Assembly: GCF_000003815.2 (NCBI RefSeq)
Contig: NC_049979.1
Coordinates: 7,730,217-7,794,216 of the forward strand
DNA from: Branchiostoma floridae
Lineage: Eukaryota > Chordata > Leptocardii > Amphioxiformes > Branchiostomatidae
DNA: 64,000 bases
Direction of reading: 5' to 3'
Below, piece by piece: positions 12,101-19,933 of this stretch. Both the position numbers and the translations under genes were made by a program. Numbering within the stretch: position 1 is the first letter of the stretch; each line of letters opens with the position of its first letter. Below the pieces are notes generated by a model that was given only the letters and a program-made list of their open reading frames with translations, did not search any database and was not told where the DNA came from.

Positions 12101-15100
12101 TCCAATGACCAGTGGCTGTTCTGTAATTGTACTATCATTGTGCAATAACCATCCCTTTTTCTCTGAGCAGCACGATGATAGTTTTCACTGGCTCTCTCAC
12201 CCAGTTGCTCGTGTAGGCACACCTTGAAAAGTTCAGCAACAGTGATGTACAACTCAATAAAAGTCCCATTTTTGCTAGGATCACTTCAAATAGCCTGGTA
12301 AAGTAGATCTCCAATCTCCTTCCATCCTCTCCATTGGATAAAGACCCAGGGATTAGGCATGCAAACCTCCCCACTAGCTCAACTCCACTGCTCTGGATTC
12401 ATGCAATCAATTATGGACTGGCGTTTAAGCAATCTGCAATTCAGATTGCCCCGTAATGAGCAAGGTAGGAACACAATTACCTGAAATTTGCAGGAAAAGC
12501 CAATTTGGGGGGAAATGTCGATATTATTCCCCCACATAATTTGATCCGCTCCCCAATCATTTGATTAGAGATGGCTCTAACTACCCTGACTTGGTACATT
12601 GCTGGGTTGATGCATGGCTAGGACATAAAGCAAGAGGTTTTCCCTTAATTTGAGCACTGCTGACTCAGACAGAATTCAGTACCGAGTATATAGACACTGT
12701 GTGCATCACTTCTGTAACAGACAGACCCAGTTTGATGAACAGCTAAGAGAAAACAATAGGACTGACTCAAAATTACATCGCCGTCTTCGGAGGGCCACTC
12801 TCCAGCTGAATGTCAATACGATTCTTCACATAATCTGATTCAAAGACTAGACATTTGATTAGTGGCTGGTATGCCTCCCCTCCATCCATCAATGCCAGAA
12901 TTACCACTGTAAAGACTTGTGCTGAATGGAATTACTGCAGAAAGCTGAAGCAGTGTCTAAGAAGGTGCTAAAGCTTTTCTTCCCACTCTCCCACCTTTCA
13001 CCCTTTCCCAGGTACGCCCTCCTGTTAATCTTGTTAATCTAGCCACTGAGGGCACCGTGGAGCACCTGTAACTAGTGTAAGGTGTTTGTCTTGCTTCAAA
13101 TTTAATTGCAAGTGCTACAGGAAAAAGGGCCAATTTCTCAGACATGTCGATATGTTTCCTCCGCACAATTTGACTTGGCTCTCCCGAACCTGATTGTACA
13201 CAGCAGGTACCNNNNNNNNNNNNNNNNNNNNNNNNNNNNNNNNNNNNNNNNNNNNNNNNNNNNNNNNNNNNNNNNNNNNNNNNNNNNNNNNNNNNNNNNN
13301 NNNNNNNNNNNAGTACTTGGATCAAGAGTGGTACGTTTATGTTAACTTTCTACTTTAGTGTCGTTTCTGTCTGATACCTTGCTGCATCTTTATTGACTGT
13401 AGATGAACATTCCTTGGGAAGTGCTCCATCTCACAGGTTGGTGTATGCGGTGCTCCCATTACGGTGAACACACGGCCGTCACAGGGACGTCTTTCCCGTG
13501 TTTTGACCCCGATTGATTCAGCTTTCGGATGTCCAGACCTTAGCTATTATCCATCTTCGCATCTGGGCATGAGGAATGCTCCCACATTTTAGCGCACCAC
13601 CCTTTGCTGAAAGTGGGTCCTTATCGCCGTATTTGTGATTCCAGGCGGGTAGTCGGCCAGCACAAATTGTGTTAGCGCCTAATCAAAGCAGGGTTATAAA
13701 TTGCAGGCATTTGGCTGCCTCCATTGGTGTGCATCTCTGCCCTAAGCCCACGGAGTCATGACAAATTTACACATTAGCGCACTCTGATCCTCGGGCTTTG
13801 CTGTGATGTGCAAGAGAATACAGGTTAGCACAGGCAGAGGGTGTGGGGAGGGGTCCCCGTAGCGCTGGATTGGAGTACTGATGTGCGATGCTGTCGACTC
13901 TTGCAACAAGCAATACAATACTATTTATAACTTTGATCGCCCTATCATCTAGATGTTTAAACAACAGCCTCGATTGTGTTATGCTAAAATTAGCCCCAGT
14001 CACCCCATTGTGATTTTTATTCCATTTCATAGTATGATAAACAAGAAAATTTCGAGCACATGCCATTGCAAAATTTTTTTCCTGTATTTCAGGTATTTAA
14101 CATTTTTAAAAACCTATATTACCATTTATTCATTGAAGTGCTACATTCATAGGCTCAGATTGAGATGGTATGAAGCATGTACTTGAAGACAGAATTACCA
14201 GTTTTAAGGCCCAGTCCTCCCCTGGCCAGGCCCCTCCAGGTATGTGCGGGAATTTGCCAGATATGAGAACAAATTGTTCATCAGCATGTACCAGCAATGG
14301 TGCTGGATGGGGCTGATTTAACCAGCATTATTGAGTTTACGGGCGCGGCGCTAAGCCCCTCTGGCACGCCATTCGTTACGTGAGTGGCTCTGTTTCCGTA
14401 ATTTCATAAAGTTTGTCCCCTCACTGATTTCACATCAAAAGGCGGGGGCATGCATCTTCATCTGGAGTTGGCACTATTCAAATGCTAATCAGGCTGCTGT
14501 TGGCAGAGCTTATGGAGCAATTCTGGGCAAGGTGATCTTCCCGGGGATTTGGAGATGTGCGCTTGTTTTTGAGTTTAACTTCTGAATATACAGTACTGTA
14601 CTTCTTTTATGTTGTAAGCAGAAAATGGCATTCTTATTGTATATATTTTGAACAGCCAATACTCTCCAAGTACAGACATTTGAATAAGTTGACAACACAT
14701 ATTCTGAAATGTGTAATCAAACATTTATATTTTCACATGGACAATGAAAGTTGAAGTCTTGTCCTCAATTTTTTTGTCCATTTCCAGACCAACTGAAAAT
14801 CACTTCAAATGCAGTGTACAATTGAATGCAATATGGTAGACTTTTCAATATGACCATATGTACATATAATTACTATCATTTGCTTTGAATGCCTGATATG
14901 CAAAGGGGTTGATCACTGCATCTTAGTTACTCATCCTCTTTGTATTTAGGAGATTGCTTCTCATGAACTGGCCATGTGAGGGTTTTTCTGCTTCATCCCT
15001 CTGACCTTGTATGCTGTACATGTGTAGCATATAGGTCATGGGAGTCAGGAATATGAAGTATCCTCAACTGAAGTGAAACTGAATTGAATGACATCAACTG

Positions 15101-16177
15101 CCTTAGATAAGCCATGTGTCACAGCACTAGATATCAGCACCATGGACAGCTCTCGTCATTGAGTGTTGTTGCTCCATGACATACCCTGTTTTTGAGTGTT
15201 ACAGCACCATGGACAGGCCCTGTTTCCAAGTGTTCTATGCCATGGACAGGCCCTGTTGCTGAGAGATATAGAACTGTGGACAGTCCCTATTTCTGGCAGA
15301 TATAGAACTGTGGACAGGCCCTGTTTCTGAGTGTTATACTTAGCACCATGGACAGGCCCTGTTTCTGAGTGTTATGGCACCATGGGCAGGCCCTGTTTCT
15401 GGGTGTTTCAGCACAATGTACAGGCCTTGTTTCTGAGTGTTCTATGCCATGGACAGACCCTGTTACTGAGTGTTATACTTACCTCCATGGACAGGCCCTT
15501 TTTGTGAGTGTTAGAGTACCATGGGTGGCCCTGTGTCTAAATGTTGTATGTAGCACCATGTACAGCTCTGTTTCTGAGTGTCCTACTGAGAACCATGGAC
15601 AAGCTTGTTACTGTGTGTTATAGCTTCATGGACAGACCCTGTTTTGGGATGTTATATAACACCATGGACTTGGCCCTGTTTCTGGATGTCATTCTAAGCA
15701 CCATGGACAGACCCCATTTCTGACTGTTATAGCACCTAGGACAGGCCCTGTTTTTTAGTGTTAGAGTACAATGGATAGCCCTGTTTCTAAATGTTGTATG
15801 TGACAACATGGACCATTTGTGAATGATTTGCACAAACAACTGATTTGATCAAAACAATGGACAGACTCCAGTCATTTCTAAATGCCAGAGAACACCGTAG
15901 AACACTTAACTATGTCATTGATATTAGTATTTTCCTAACAGTATTTTTCTGTACATCTCTCTCTCTCTCTCTCTCTCCAGATGACGTTACTTGGTTGGTA
16001 CTTCTCCTGGTGTTCCTGGTCACCCTGGTGCTGACGCTGGTGGGGACCTACCTGTACTGCCAGTCTGACAGGACGTCCTCCTTCTGTAACACATGGAGAT
16101 CAGACCTCAACTACTACTACATGAGCCTGAAGTACAGGCTGCACGGCTACCTGCCTGCAGGGTGGGGGAGGGGCTGA
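1..16177 (+). CDS. CNST: Consortin-like TPR/membrane protein gene, 5'-truncated (10 exons seen)
   Basis: Joined exons 1-196, 891-1072, 2239-2269, 2619-2705, 3979-4084, 4596-4626, 10404-10512, 11546-11692, 11833-11919 and 15981-16177 give 1173 nt in one open frame (390 residues plus stop), with every junction in phase. The order is an acidic N-terminal part, a TPR-like helical region (KCYLGCL, LPQCLHQIADTFYRKEEYD, AVQFIQAEKMYYENAL, then AVKAYQTVLGDDHP), an acidic low-complexity linker, one hydrophobic segment (WLVLLLVFLVTLVLTLVG) about 60 residues before the stop, and a short cysteine- and tyrosine-containing tail. Vertebrate consortin is a trans-Golgi protein that sorts connexins and has the same order: N-terminal helical/TPR-like region, C-terminal membrane anchor. 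The family name rests on remembered similarity, not a search. A different TPR membrane protein is the alternative. Amphioxus would use it for innexins or other cargo, if cargo sorting is conserved. The true start lies upstream of the window. Confidence 0.7.
197..890 (+). other. Intron with one copy of an interspersed repeat
   Basis: 694 bp, AT-rich. Bases 440-605 hold a sequence that recurs, diverged, at about 4170-4320 in a later intron. Nothing else is recognisable. Confidence 0.7.
440..605. repeat. Interspersed repeat copy A
   Basis: It shares TTTAGTTTTGTGGA and TGAATCATGAAGATGTCCA with 4170-4320 in the same order and spacing, with about 20 percent difference by eye. Both copies are in introns of the same gene. 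Family unknown. Confidence 0.6.
891..1072 (+). CDS. CNST: Consortin-like exon, first TPR-like helices
   Basis: Acceptor TTTTACAG, donor CAG|GTGTGT. It encodes ESLPELSMELDGPRRDAL, then YALKCYLGCLRDLDE and LPQCLHQ, a TPR-like helix pair. It ends in phase 0. A minisatellite carrying extra donor-like sites starts directly after the donor. Confidence 0.85.
1078..1219 (+). repeat. Minisatellite with repeated donor-like sites
   Basis: Three and a half units of about 41-49 bp with core GGGTCAGAGGGCAATGTTGT, beginning 6 bp after an exon end. Each unit has GAGGTAAGC, a near-consensus 5' splice site. The frame from the exon stays open until 1198. Confidence 0.8.
1843..1980. mobile_element. Palindromic MITE, family 1 copy 1
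   Basis: Long inverted repeat of about 55 bp per arm around a short T-rich centre. Ends are GCCTGGATACCATCC and GGATGGTACCCAGGC, and the arm contains GGCTCCTTACACT. A second copy lies at 17695-17820. No coding capacity. Confidence 0.8.
2239..2269 (+). CDS. CNST: Consortin-like micro-exon (31 nt)
   Basis: Acceptor GATTTCAG, donor AAT|GTATCC. It encodes IADTFYRKEE plus one base and joins the next exon to read KEEYDKAVQF, a typical TPR helix-turn-helix step. It is too short for simple ORF finding; the phase fit on both sides supports it. Confidence 0.8.
2619..2705 (+). CDS. CNST: Consortin-like exon, TPR-like helix
   Basis: Acceptor ATGTGCAG, donor TCA|GTATGT. It encodes DKAVQFIQAEKMYYENALID followed by TTELQKAL and ends in phase 1. 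This is the segment that most resembles vertebrate consortin. Confidence 0.85.
2706..3978 (+). other. Intron with one MITE, otherwise AT-rich
   Basis: 1273 bp. Apart from the element at 3569-3781 it is AT-rich unique-looking sequence. Confidence 0.7.
3569..3781. mobile_element. MITE, family 2 copy 1
   Basis: Terminal inverted repeats GGTGGTATCTCACTGCACTT and its complement at the right end. The internal part (CAACGAATTTCAAAGATAAA, AAGTCATACTTTTACGTATT) matches copies at 34441-34683 and 48847-49103. AT-rich flanks; no coding capacity. Confidence 0.8.
3979..4084 (+). CDS. CNST: Consortin-like exon, basic-ended linker
   Basis: Acceptor CTCCCAG, donor AA|GTGAGT. Read in phase it gives SEATRSGQGDTGTPD and then AMEFENLARMCVQRK. 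It ends in phase 2, which the 31-nt exon at 4596 completes. Confidence 0.8.
4170..4320. repeat. Interspersed repeat copy B
   Basis: Direct-orientation relative of 440-605, sharing GCCTTTAGTTTTGTGGA and ATTTGAATCATGAAGATGTC. It lies in the intron between exons 3979-4084 and 4596-4626. Confidence 0.6.
4596..4626 (+). CDS. CNST: Consortin-like micro-exon (31 nt)
   Basis: Acceptor TTTGTTTCAG, donor AAG|GTTGGT. It encodes PQLALEYCGK after completing a Lys codon. It was found because the flanking exons do not splice in frame without it: joining 4084 directly to 10404 gives an immediate stop. With it the protein reads KKPQLALEYCGKAVKAYQTV, a coherent TPR helix pair. Confidence 0.8.
5538..5603. repeat. 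Imperfect hairpin
   Basis: Arms GTTCGGCGTAACACACCAGC (5538-5557) and its near-complement ending CACCGAAC (5603), with a 23-nt GC-rich centre. Probably a short palindromic repeat element. Confidence 0.65.
6230..6560. promoter_or_regulatory. Candidate noncoding regulatory block
   Basis: High-complexity, non-repetitive sequence in an AT-rich intron, with TGATGACGCCTCAGAATGAC, CACATGTG and CTAATGAC. A weaker relative of its end (TTTCCTCGGTGACC then GCTAATGACACC) recurs at 7449-7498. It is called on texture only; conservation was not tested. Confidence 0.25.
7157..7328. repeat. Compound direct and inverted repeat
   Basis: A block of about 45 bp (AAATCTTAAACTGGAGT to CATGTACCAAACTAGT) occurs at 7157-7201 and 7284-7328. 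Between them a 23-bp inverted pair (ACCAAACTAGTTTGTTTGTT and complement) forms a hairpin. Confidence 0.8.
8600..9010. promoter_or_regulatory. Candidate noncoding regulatory block
   Basis: Non-repetitive stretch with TTGATTAGCTG, CATCTGTCAGCC, CATGCTAATCTC and CATTTTAATTTC. Clustered homeodomain and POU-like cores suggest an enhancer. Tentative. Confidence 0.25.
9082..9490. repeat. Diverged duplicated block
   Basis: About 9082-9148 and 9427-9490 align by eye: AGTGCC, then a CAAATTGAA/CAATTGAA pair, then AGATTGGAAAAT with GC and AATTA. The unit is about 60 bp and copies are about 345 bp apart. No terminal repeats, so it is more like a duplicated functional site than a transposon. Confidence 0.5.
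10404..10512 (+). CDS. CNST: Consortin-like exon, last TPR helices; MITE at its donor
   Basis: Acceptor CCTTTAG, donor TCAG|GTGACA. It encodes AVKAYQTVLGDDHPATTQCL and then DYFTVIYAEAGRKEYS. A palindromic element starts 5 bp after the exon, and the 5-bp duplication at its ends contains the splice donor (see findings). Reading past the donor reaches a stop in the element (frame ends GDRGA*). Confidence 0.88.
10517..11149. mobile_element. Long-TIR MITE inserted in a splice donor
   Basis: Terminal inverted repeats of about 205 bp per arm, beginning CAGGGGTGCCTAAGCATTTG and made of about 30-bp submotifs (CGAATCACTATGCGAA and relatives). The centre of about 220 bp is GC-rich. A 5-bp direct repeat GGTGA lies at 10512-10516 and 11150-11154. 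No transposase frame; short open frames in each arm are mirror images. Confidence 0.9.
11375..11474. repeat. Short GGCCAC-repeat element
   Basis: TACAGGTGGCCACCCCTCTA, then GTGGCCACCTGTCTATAATG and GAGTGGCCGCTATATATAGA make an internally repetitive, partly palindromic 100-bp unit ending ACAGGTTTGACTGTAC. Likely a dispersed short repeat. Confidence 0.55.
11546..11692 (+). CDS. CNST: Consortin-like exon, acidic/Gln-rich linker
   Basis: Acceptor TTTATGCAG, donor CCAG|GTCAGA. It encodes DAMGQFQSGQEETEGQLDG and continues to VRRRAP. It is phase 1 at both ends. Low-complexity Glu/Gln/Thr content suggests a disordered linker. Confidence 0.82.
11833..11919 (+). CDS. CNST: Consortin-like exon, acidic linker
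   Basis: Acceptor GAATGTCAG, donor ACTG|GTAAGC. It encodes GSAEKEEVEEAGQVHSEQER and then GVQDIQTQT. It is phase 1 at both ends, so it could be skipped without a frame change. Confidence 0.8.
12290..12570. promoter_or_regulatory. Candidate noncoding regulatory block
   Basis: Contains CAATCAATTATGG, CAATCTGCAATTCAGATTG (a dyad), CACAATTACCTG and TAATTTGATC. The texture is non-repetitive with clustered homeodomain cores. Part of it recurs in diverged form at 13110-13195. Confidence 0.25.
13212..13311. other. Assembly gap (100 N)
   Basis: Exactly 100 N, the usual placeholder for a gap of unknown size. It is inside an intron; the exons on either side still join in phase. Confidence 0.99.
13390..13780. 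promoter_or_regulatory. Candidate noncoding regulatory block
   Basis: Includes GCGCCTAATCAAAGCAGGG (homeodomain plus TCF/LEF-type ATCAAAG), TTAGCGCACC, and ACACATTAGCGCACTC. The density of defined cores in unique sequence suggests an ancient enhancer. Confidence 0.28.
14380..14520. promoter_or_regulatory. Candidate noncoding regulatory block
   Basis: CATCTGGAGTTGGCACTATT followed by CAAATGCTAATCAGGC combines an E-box with a POU-type ATGCTAAT core, next to CGTAATTTCATAAAG. Tentative. Confidence 0.28.
15135..15815. repeat. Minisatellite, about 35-bp variable unit
   Basis: About 18 diverged copies of a unit like CACCATGGACAGGCCCTGTT plus TCTGAGTGTTATA. Unit length varies. It lies in the last intron of the consortin-like gene and ends about 165 bp before the terminal exon. 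Confidence 0.9.
15981..16177 (+). CDS. CNST: Consortin-like terminal exon, membrane segment and tail
   Basis: The acceptor follows a CT-rich tract (CTCTCTCCAG). The exon encodes DDVTW, an about 18-residue Leu/Val membrane helix, then YLYCQSDRTSSFCNTWRSDL, NYYYMSLKYRLHGYLPAG and WGRG with a TGA stop at 16175-16177. A single C-terminal anchor with a short tail fits the consortin-type architecture. Confidence 0.88.
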
Positions 16178-16299
16178 GTCTATCTCACAGACCATGTCAG
16201 GGCTCCCTGTGGGTCATGTACATATGTCATATGTTGTGTTTTTACAAGACTAGTTAACTGCAGTGATGCTGAAATGCTGAAATCCAAACCTATTGATGC

Positions 16300-16614
16300 C
16301 AGGGTTGGACAAGTTTTCCAAAATTCACTTGTCCTATCGGGCAAGTACATAGAAAATTGACTTGCCCGAACTAACTTTTCACTTGTCCGGACATTTACAT
16401 CAACAGAATTCTGAGTTGAAAAATTGTTGGCTCTATTTTTCTGTGTTGACCAATGCTTGATGCTATAACTGTGAAAGGTAACAACTATTTCAAAATCTCT
16501 CTCATGGAAAAATCTTACTTGCCTGATTGGACAAGTGGGGTAGGACATGCACTAGCCTGATCAGCACTTTCACTTGCTTTGGACAATTGGGCTAGTGGAC
16601 TTTTCCAACCCTGG
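16300..16614. mobile_element. hAT-type MITE
   Basis: Ends CAGGGTTGGACAAGTTTTCC and GGACTTTTCCAACCCTG. CAGGG...CCCTG termini are typical of hAT elements. Flanks ATTGATGC and ATTCATGC are a 7/8 match to an 8-bp target duplication, allowing one base of boundary slack. Inside are repeats of CTTGTCC and CTTGCCC. No coding capacity. Confidence 0.75.
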
Positions 16615-16866
16615 ATTCATGCACAGTCATGTAAAATTTGTGTAAACTAGTATGCTGCTGAAGCTGTTATGAAACAAAGTACACCAAAAATCCCCGCGAA
16701 CTTTTATTTTGCAAAATATCACGTAATTGTGGTTCTGTTTTTATATGTGTATGTGTATACTTTTCAAGTAGATGATGCAGGTACAATGTAATCTGTTTGA
16801 GTGCTTAGTGGATTGTCTTTTCTTTATGTGCATCAAAACTATTGTCTATGGCATAGAGATATTGAC

Positions 16867-16872
16867 AATAAA
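16867..16872 (+). terminator. CNST: Candidate polyadenylation signal of the consortin-like gene
   Basis: AATAAA 690 bp after the stop, followed by GT-rich GTGCGTGCATACGGTTTGTG. A second AATAAA at 18272 is the alternative. Confidence 0.4.
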
Positions 16873-17694
16873 GTGCGTGCATACGGTTTGTGTTTGAGAA
16901 CAAGCATGGGAGCAAGTGGCTCTTGGAGGTTAATTTCAATAACTGAATTTTGTCCCTTATTGATGGCCAAAGGAACATACAACACATATGTAGTCTCTGA
17001 CTCTGTTGGTTTACTTCTGAGCCATGTTGTTCAGAAACAGCAAATTGCAAGTTCTCAGTAACAAAGTAGCAAAGTATATGTAGAATTGGTGCGTACAATT
17101 TCATTTCATTTTAAGAAATTGTGCATTTTTTGTACTGTCAAGTGTTACAGCATGATAGATATATTCAAATGTATTGTGCAGTGAATAATTGTTTGTTAGG
17201 ATTGTCAACGTGAAGATTGCTTGGAGAATGCCTTCTCATATTGATTTGACATGTTTACTATCTTGCTGTTCTGATACACCAGAATTCAAAAACTGAAATA
17301 AGTTTATGTTTCCATTCACTATATGTATATGTAAGATAACACAAGGGCGTCACCATTTGCATGTAGAAAATTGAGTCTAAAGCCAACATCTGCAAAACAT
17401 AATCCTGCATGTCAGATGAGGCGAAAGACTGTCTTACACACTCCTGCTTTTATCAGCATTTTTACAGCCTTTCTGTCCCCAGTGGACAGATTAAACTGTG
17501 TACTTTTGACAATCACGTGTGAATATTGCACTTCTCAACGGTTAGAAAGCACCCAGGATTATGTTCACCATCAGATATCACAGACAACCTGGGAAACACC
17601 AAATCCTTTAGCCTGCTTCCTGCTGACTTGTTCTGTAATCATGGCAGAGTTGGCTGGTAGAGTAATGCACAGCAATGCCAGGGTTAACAACTTA

Positions 17695-17820
17695 GCCTGA
17701 GTACCATTCGATTTCTACCGGAGCTCCTTACATTCGCTACCCTAAAAAAATACGTAATTTTTTTTATTTTTAGGGTAGCGAGTATAAGGAGCCCTGGTAG
17801 AAATTGGATGATACGCAAGC
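17695..17820. mobile_element. Palindromic MITE, family 1 copy 2
   Basis: Same structure as 1843-1980: arms with TACCATTCGATTTCTACCGG and its counterpart ATTGGATGATACGCAAGC. TA on both sides (17693-17694 and 17821-17822) fits a TA target duplication, as for Tc1/mariner-type MITEs. Confidence 0.8.
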
Positions 17821-18271
17821 TATTAACAACTGATACCAGCGTCAGGTATTAGATGAACCCAACAAACAGTCTACCACCTATTTGCAGTACATCCATAAGC
17901 TTGAGGGAAACTGCAATGACCAACTTACACCAAAACAGATGTCTGACCTTAAGGGCAACAAAATTAACTGAAAGAAACTCACAGTGGCCTGCACTATAGA
18001 CTACTGATTTTATATGATTAGGTACTGAGAATGGAGAGAGCAAACAGTGTTTCCATCATCAATTGTTACATTTCTGCTTTTAAAGAAAGTTTGAATTTGT
18101 TCGGACAGTGGTATACTAATTAAGCTTGTGTGTCTTTGCATGTCTGCTGCTTCTGTAGAGTTTTAGAGTTGACAATGTTGATGTGGTCTGTTTTAGCTAT
18201 GACTGTACATTATTATATGATTGTGATATGATAGAACTTTCAAATTGGTTTTCAACGAACTGCTTGATCCG

Positions 18272-18277
18272 AATAAA
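18272..18277 (+). terminator. Alternative polyadenylation signal
   Basis: AATAAA 2.1 kb after the stop. If used, two MITEs lie in the 3' UTR. Confidence 0.3.
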
Positions 18278-19479
18278 TGAAGCGTTAAAGCTGTGAGGCT
18301 TATTGGCGTTCTGTTATTGCTCAAGGACCGGAAGATATTTACCTACACGCAGGTGGCATGGCAGTGATCTAGCGTATTTTAATGAGACATAATAGTTTCA
18401 TAGCACTGTATTTTTTCTGTAGCAATATTTGTGAAAATTGCAATTTTGTGAATGAAATGTCAATAGATTGTACACATAATGCTATAGGTTTGCTACAGTA
18501 TTCTTTAAAACTGCTCTTTTAAGGCTTAAACTAAAGTAAAACCTCCACTCTGCCACATTCACTCACTGTGCCACATTCACCCATGTCTCGACCTGTCTTG
18601 TACCAAACGGGTCAACTTTATGTCACTCCATAATCCATGTTTCTGTTTTTATCATCTTGCTCTAATGTCTGTTTTTTTCATTCGTAGCCTACCATTAAAA
18701 ATGGTCCATCAATTTCCTTCCCAATCAAGGTTACGTTCAGCATTAATCGTGGGATCGTTAGTGAAGGTAATGGTCTTACAAGCGTATCACCCACACGTGT
18801 ATTTCATTAAGTTGGAACTTAAGTAAATTTTCATTTTCTTCGACTGCAAAACCCCCAAAATGCATTTAAACATAATGACGGTATCGGTAGCTTCTCGGGA
18901 CGCCATTAGCCGTTAAATAGTTTGTAATGCGTTCAGAAAAGCTCGCAAAGTAAAGGTCAACGGATAATCCCATAATTGTACTGCTCACGTGCGCGCAAAA
19001 ACGACGCGATTATGGTACAGTTAAACCTTTGTCTGGGATAACAATCATTATGTCATTAGATTGTCTGACTTTCAACACAGCGCTCTAAGTGTGGCATTCA
19101 GTGATATTTTCTGTTGCCTGAGCTCTAAGCTGTGTGTTACAGTTGGAATCGGACTGTGCCAATATGGAAGTCGCAACGGAACATAATCTCCAAGCGGATA
19201 AAATCATCTGACTTGCCATTTTTCTGACAATCTTTCATCCTGACATCATTATTAACTGAATAGTCCTTGTAACTTTCTCCATCATCGATATGGTTCTCTT
19301 AGTCCCCAGCAGACTAAACTATGCTAGCTATTATAATTAGGGAGAATAATTTGCTAGGCCAGTTTGGCCACCACATGGAAACATTTGAAGCGGACTGACT
19401 CCCCTAGCCAATAGTTGCCTTTTTTTTGTCGAATTCTGCTATCCATACCCATAAAAAGTCGTGATAGCGGCTGCACTTA

Positions 19480-19933
19480 CTCTCCAATAAGAGGTTTGGC
19501 TCCGGCTTTGACCGTTTTTAAAAGTTTAAGGCGTTGAATTTTTGCCATGGGCTTTCTATTTAATAATAGGTTCCATGTTCTTCATGTCCGGTAACGATAC
19601 AGAAAACAGGACAAAATAGAAAGCCGGTAAAAACGCCCAAACCCCTTTCCACTAGACGGCGATCGCGCTGCTCTCTCACTACGACCTAAATTGGATATGT
19701 GTAACCTTTGATTTCATACTGGGTATATCAGACAGCATGGAAAGGTAAAAGTCTGACTGAGAAGACAACAAAACACATAAAGTGTTTAAAAAATCGTTTC
19801 TTTTCTATAGAAATCGTTAAGCGATCTGTCAATTTTCAGGTCGCAGAGAGAGCGCGGCAAGAGCGCCGTCCTAGTGGAAAGTGGGTATAAGCGCACGTCA
19901 AAAACAACCTGAGCCGAACCTCTGCTTGGAGAG
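19480..19933. mobile_element. MITE family 3, carrying a nested element
   Basis: Terminal repeats CTCTCCAATAAGAGGTTTGG and, on the other strand at the right end, CTCTCCAAGCAGAGGTTCGG. A second inverted pair (TTTCCACTAGACGGCG and complement) bounds 19641-19886 inside it. No transposase. Confidence 0.75.
19641..19886. mobile_element. Nested MITE inside family 3 element
   Basis: Arms ACCCCTTTCCACTAGACGGC and, reverse-complemented from the right, ACCCACTTTCCACTAGGACG, extending through GCGCTG/GCTCTCTC. A different family from its host. Confidence 0.7.

Larger units (their letters stand above)
11920..15980 (+). other. 4-kb intron with assembly gap, regulatory-looking blocks and a minisatellite
   Basis: Holds three related short motifs at 12483-12570, 12807-12860 and 13110-13195, the gap at 13212-13311, high-complexity blocks at 13390-13780 and 14380-14520, and a minisatellite at 15135-15815. 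No extra exon is needed: flanking exons splice in phase. Confidence 0.5.

Noticed and set aside
11611-12252. 213-codon open frame on the minus strand
   Set aside because: It runs antisense through two well-supported exons of the consortin-like gene and has no recognisable domain.
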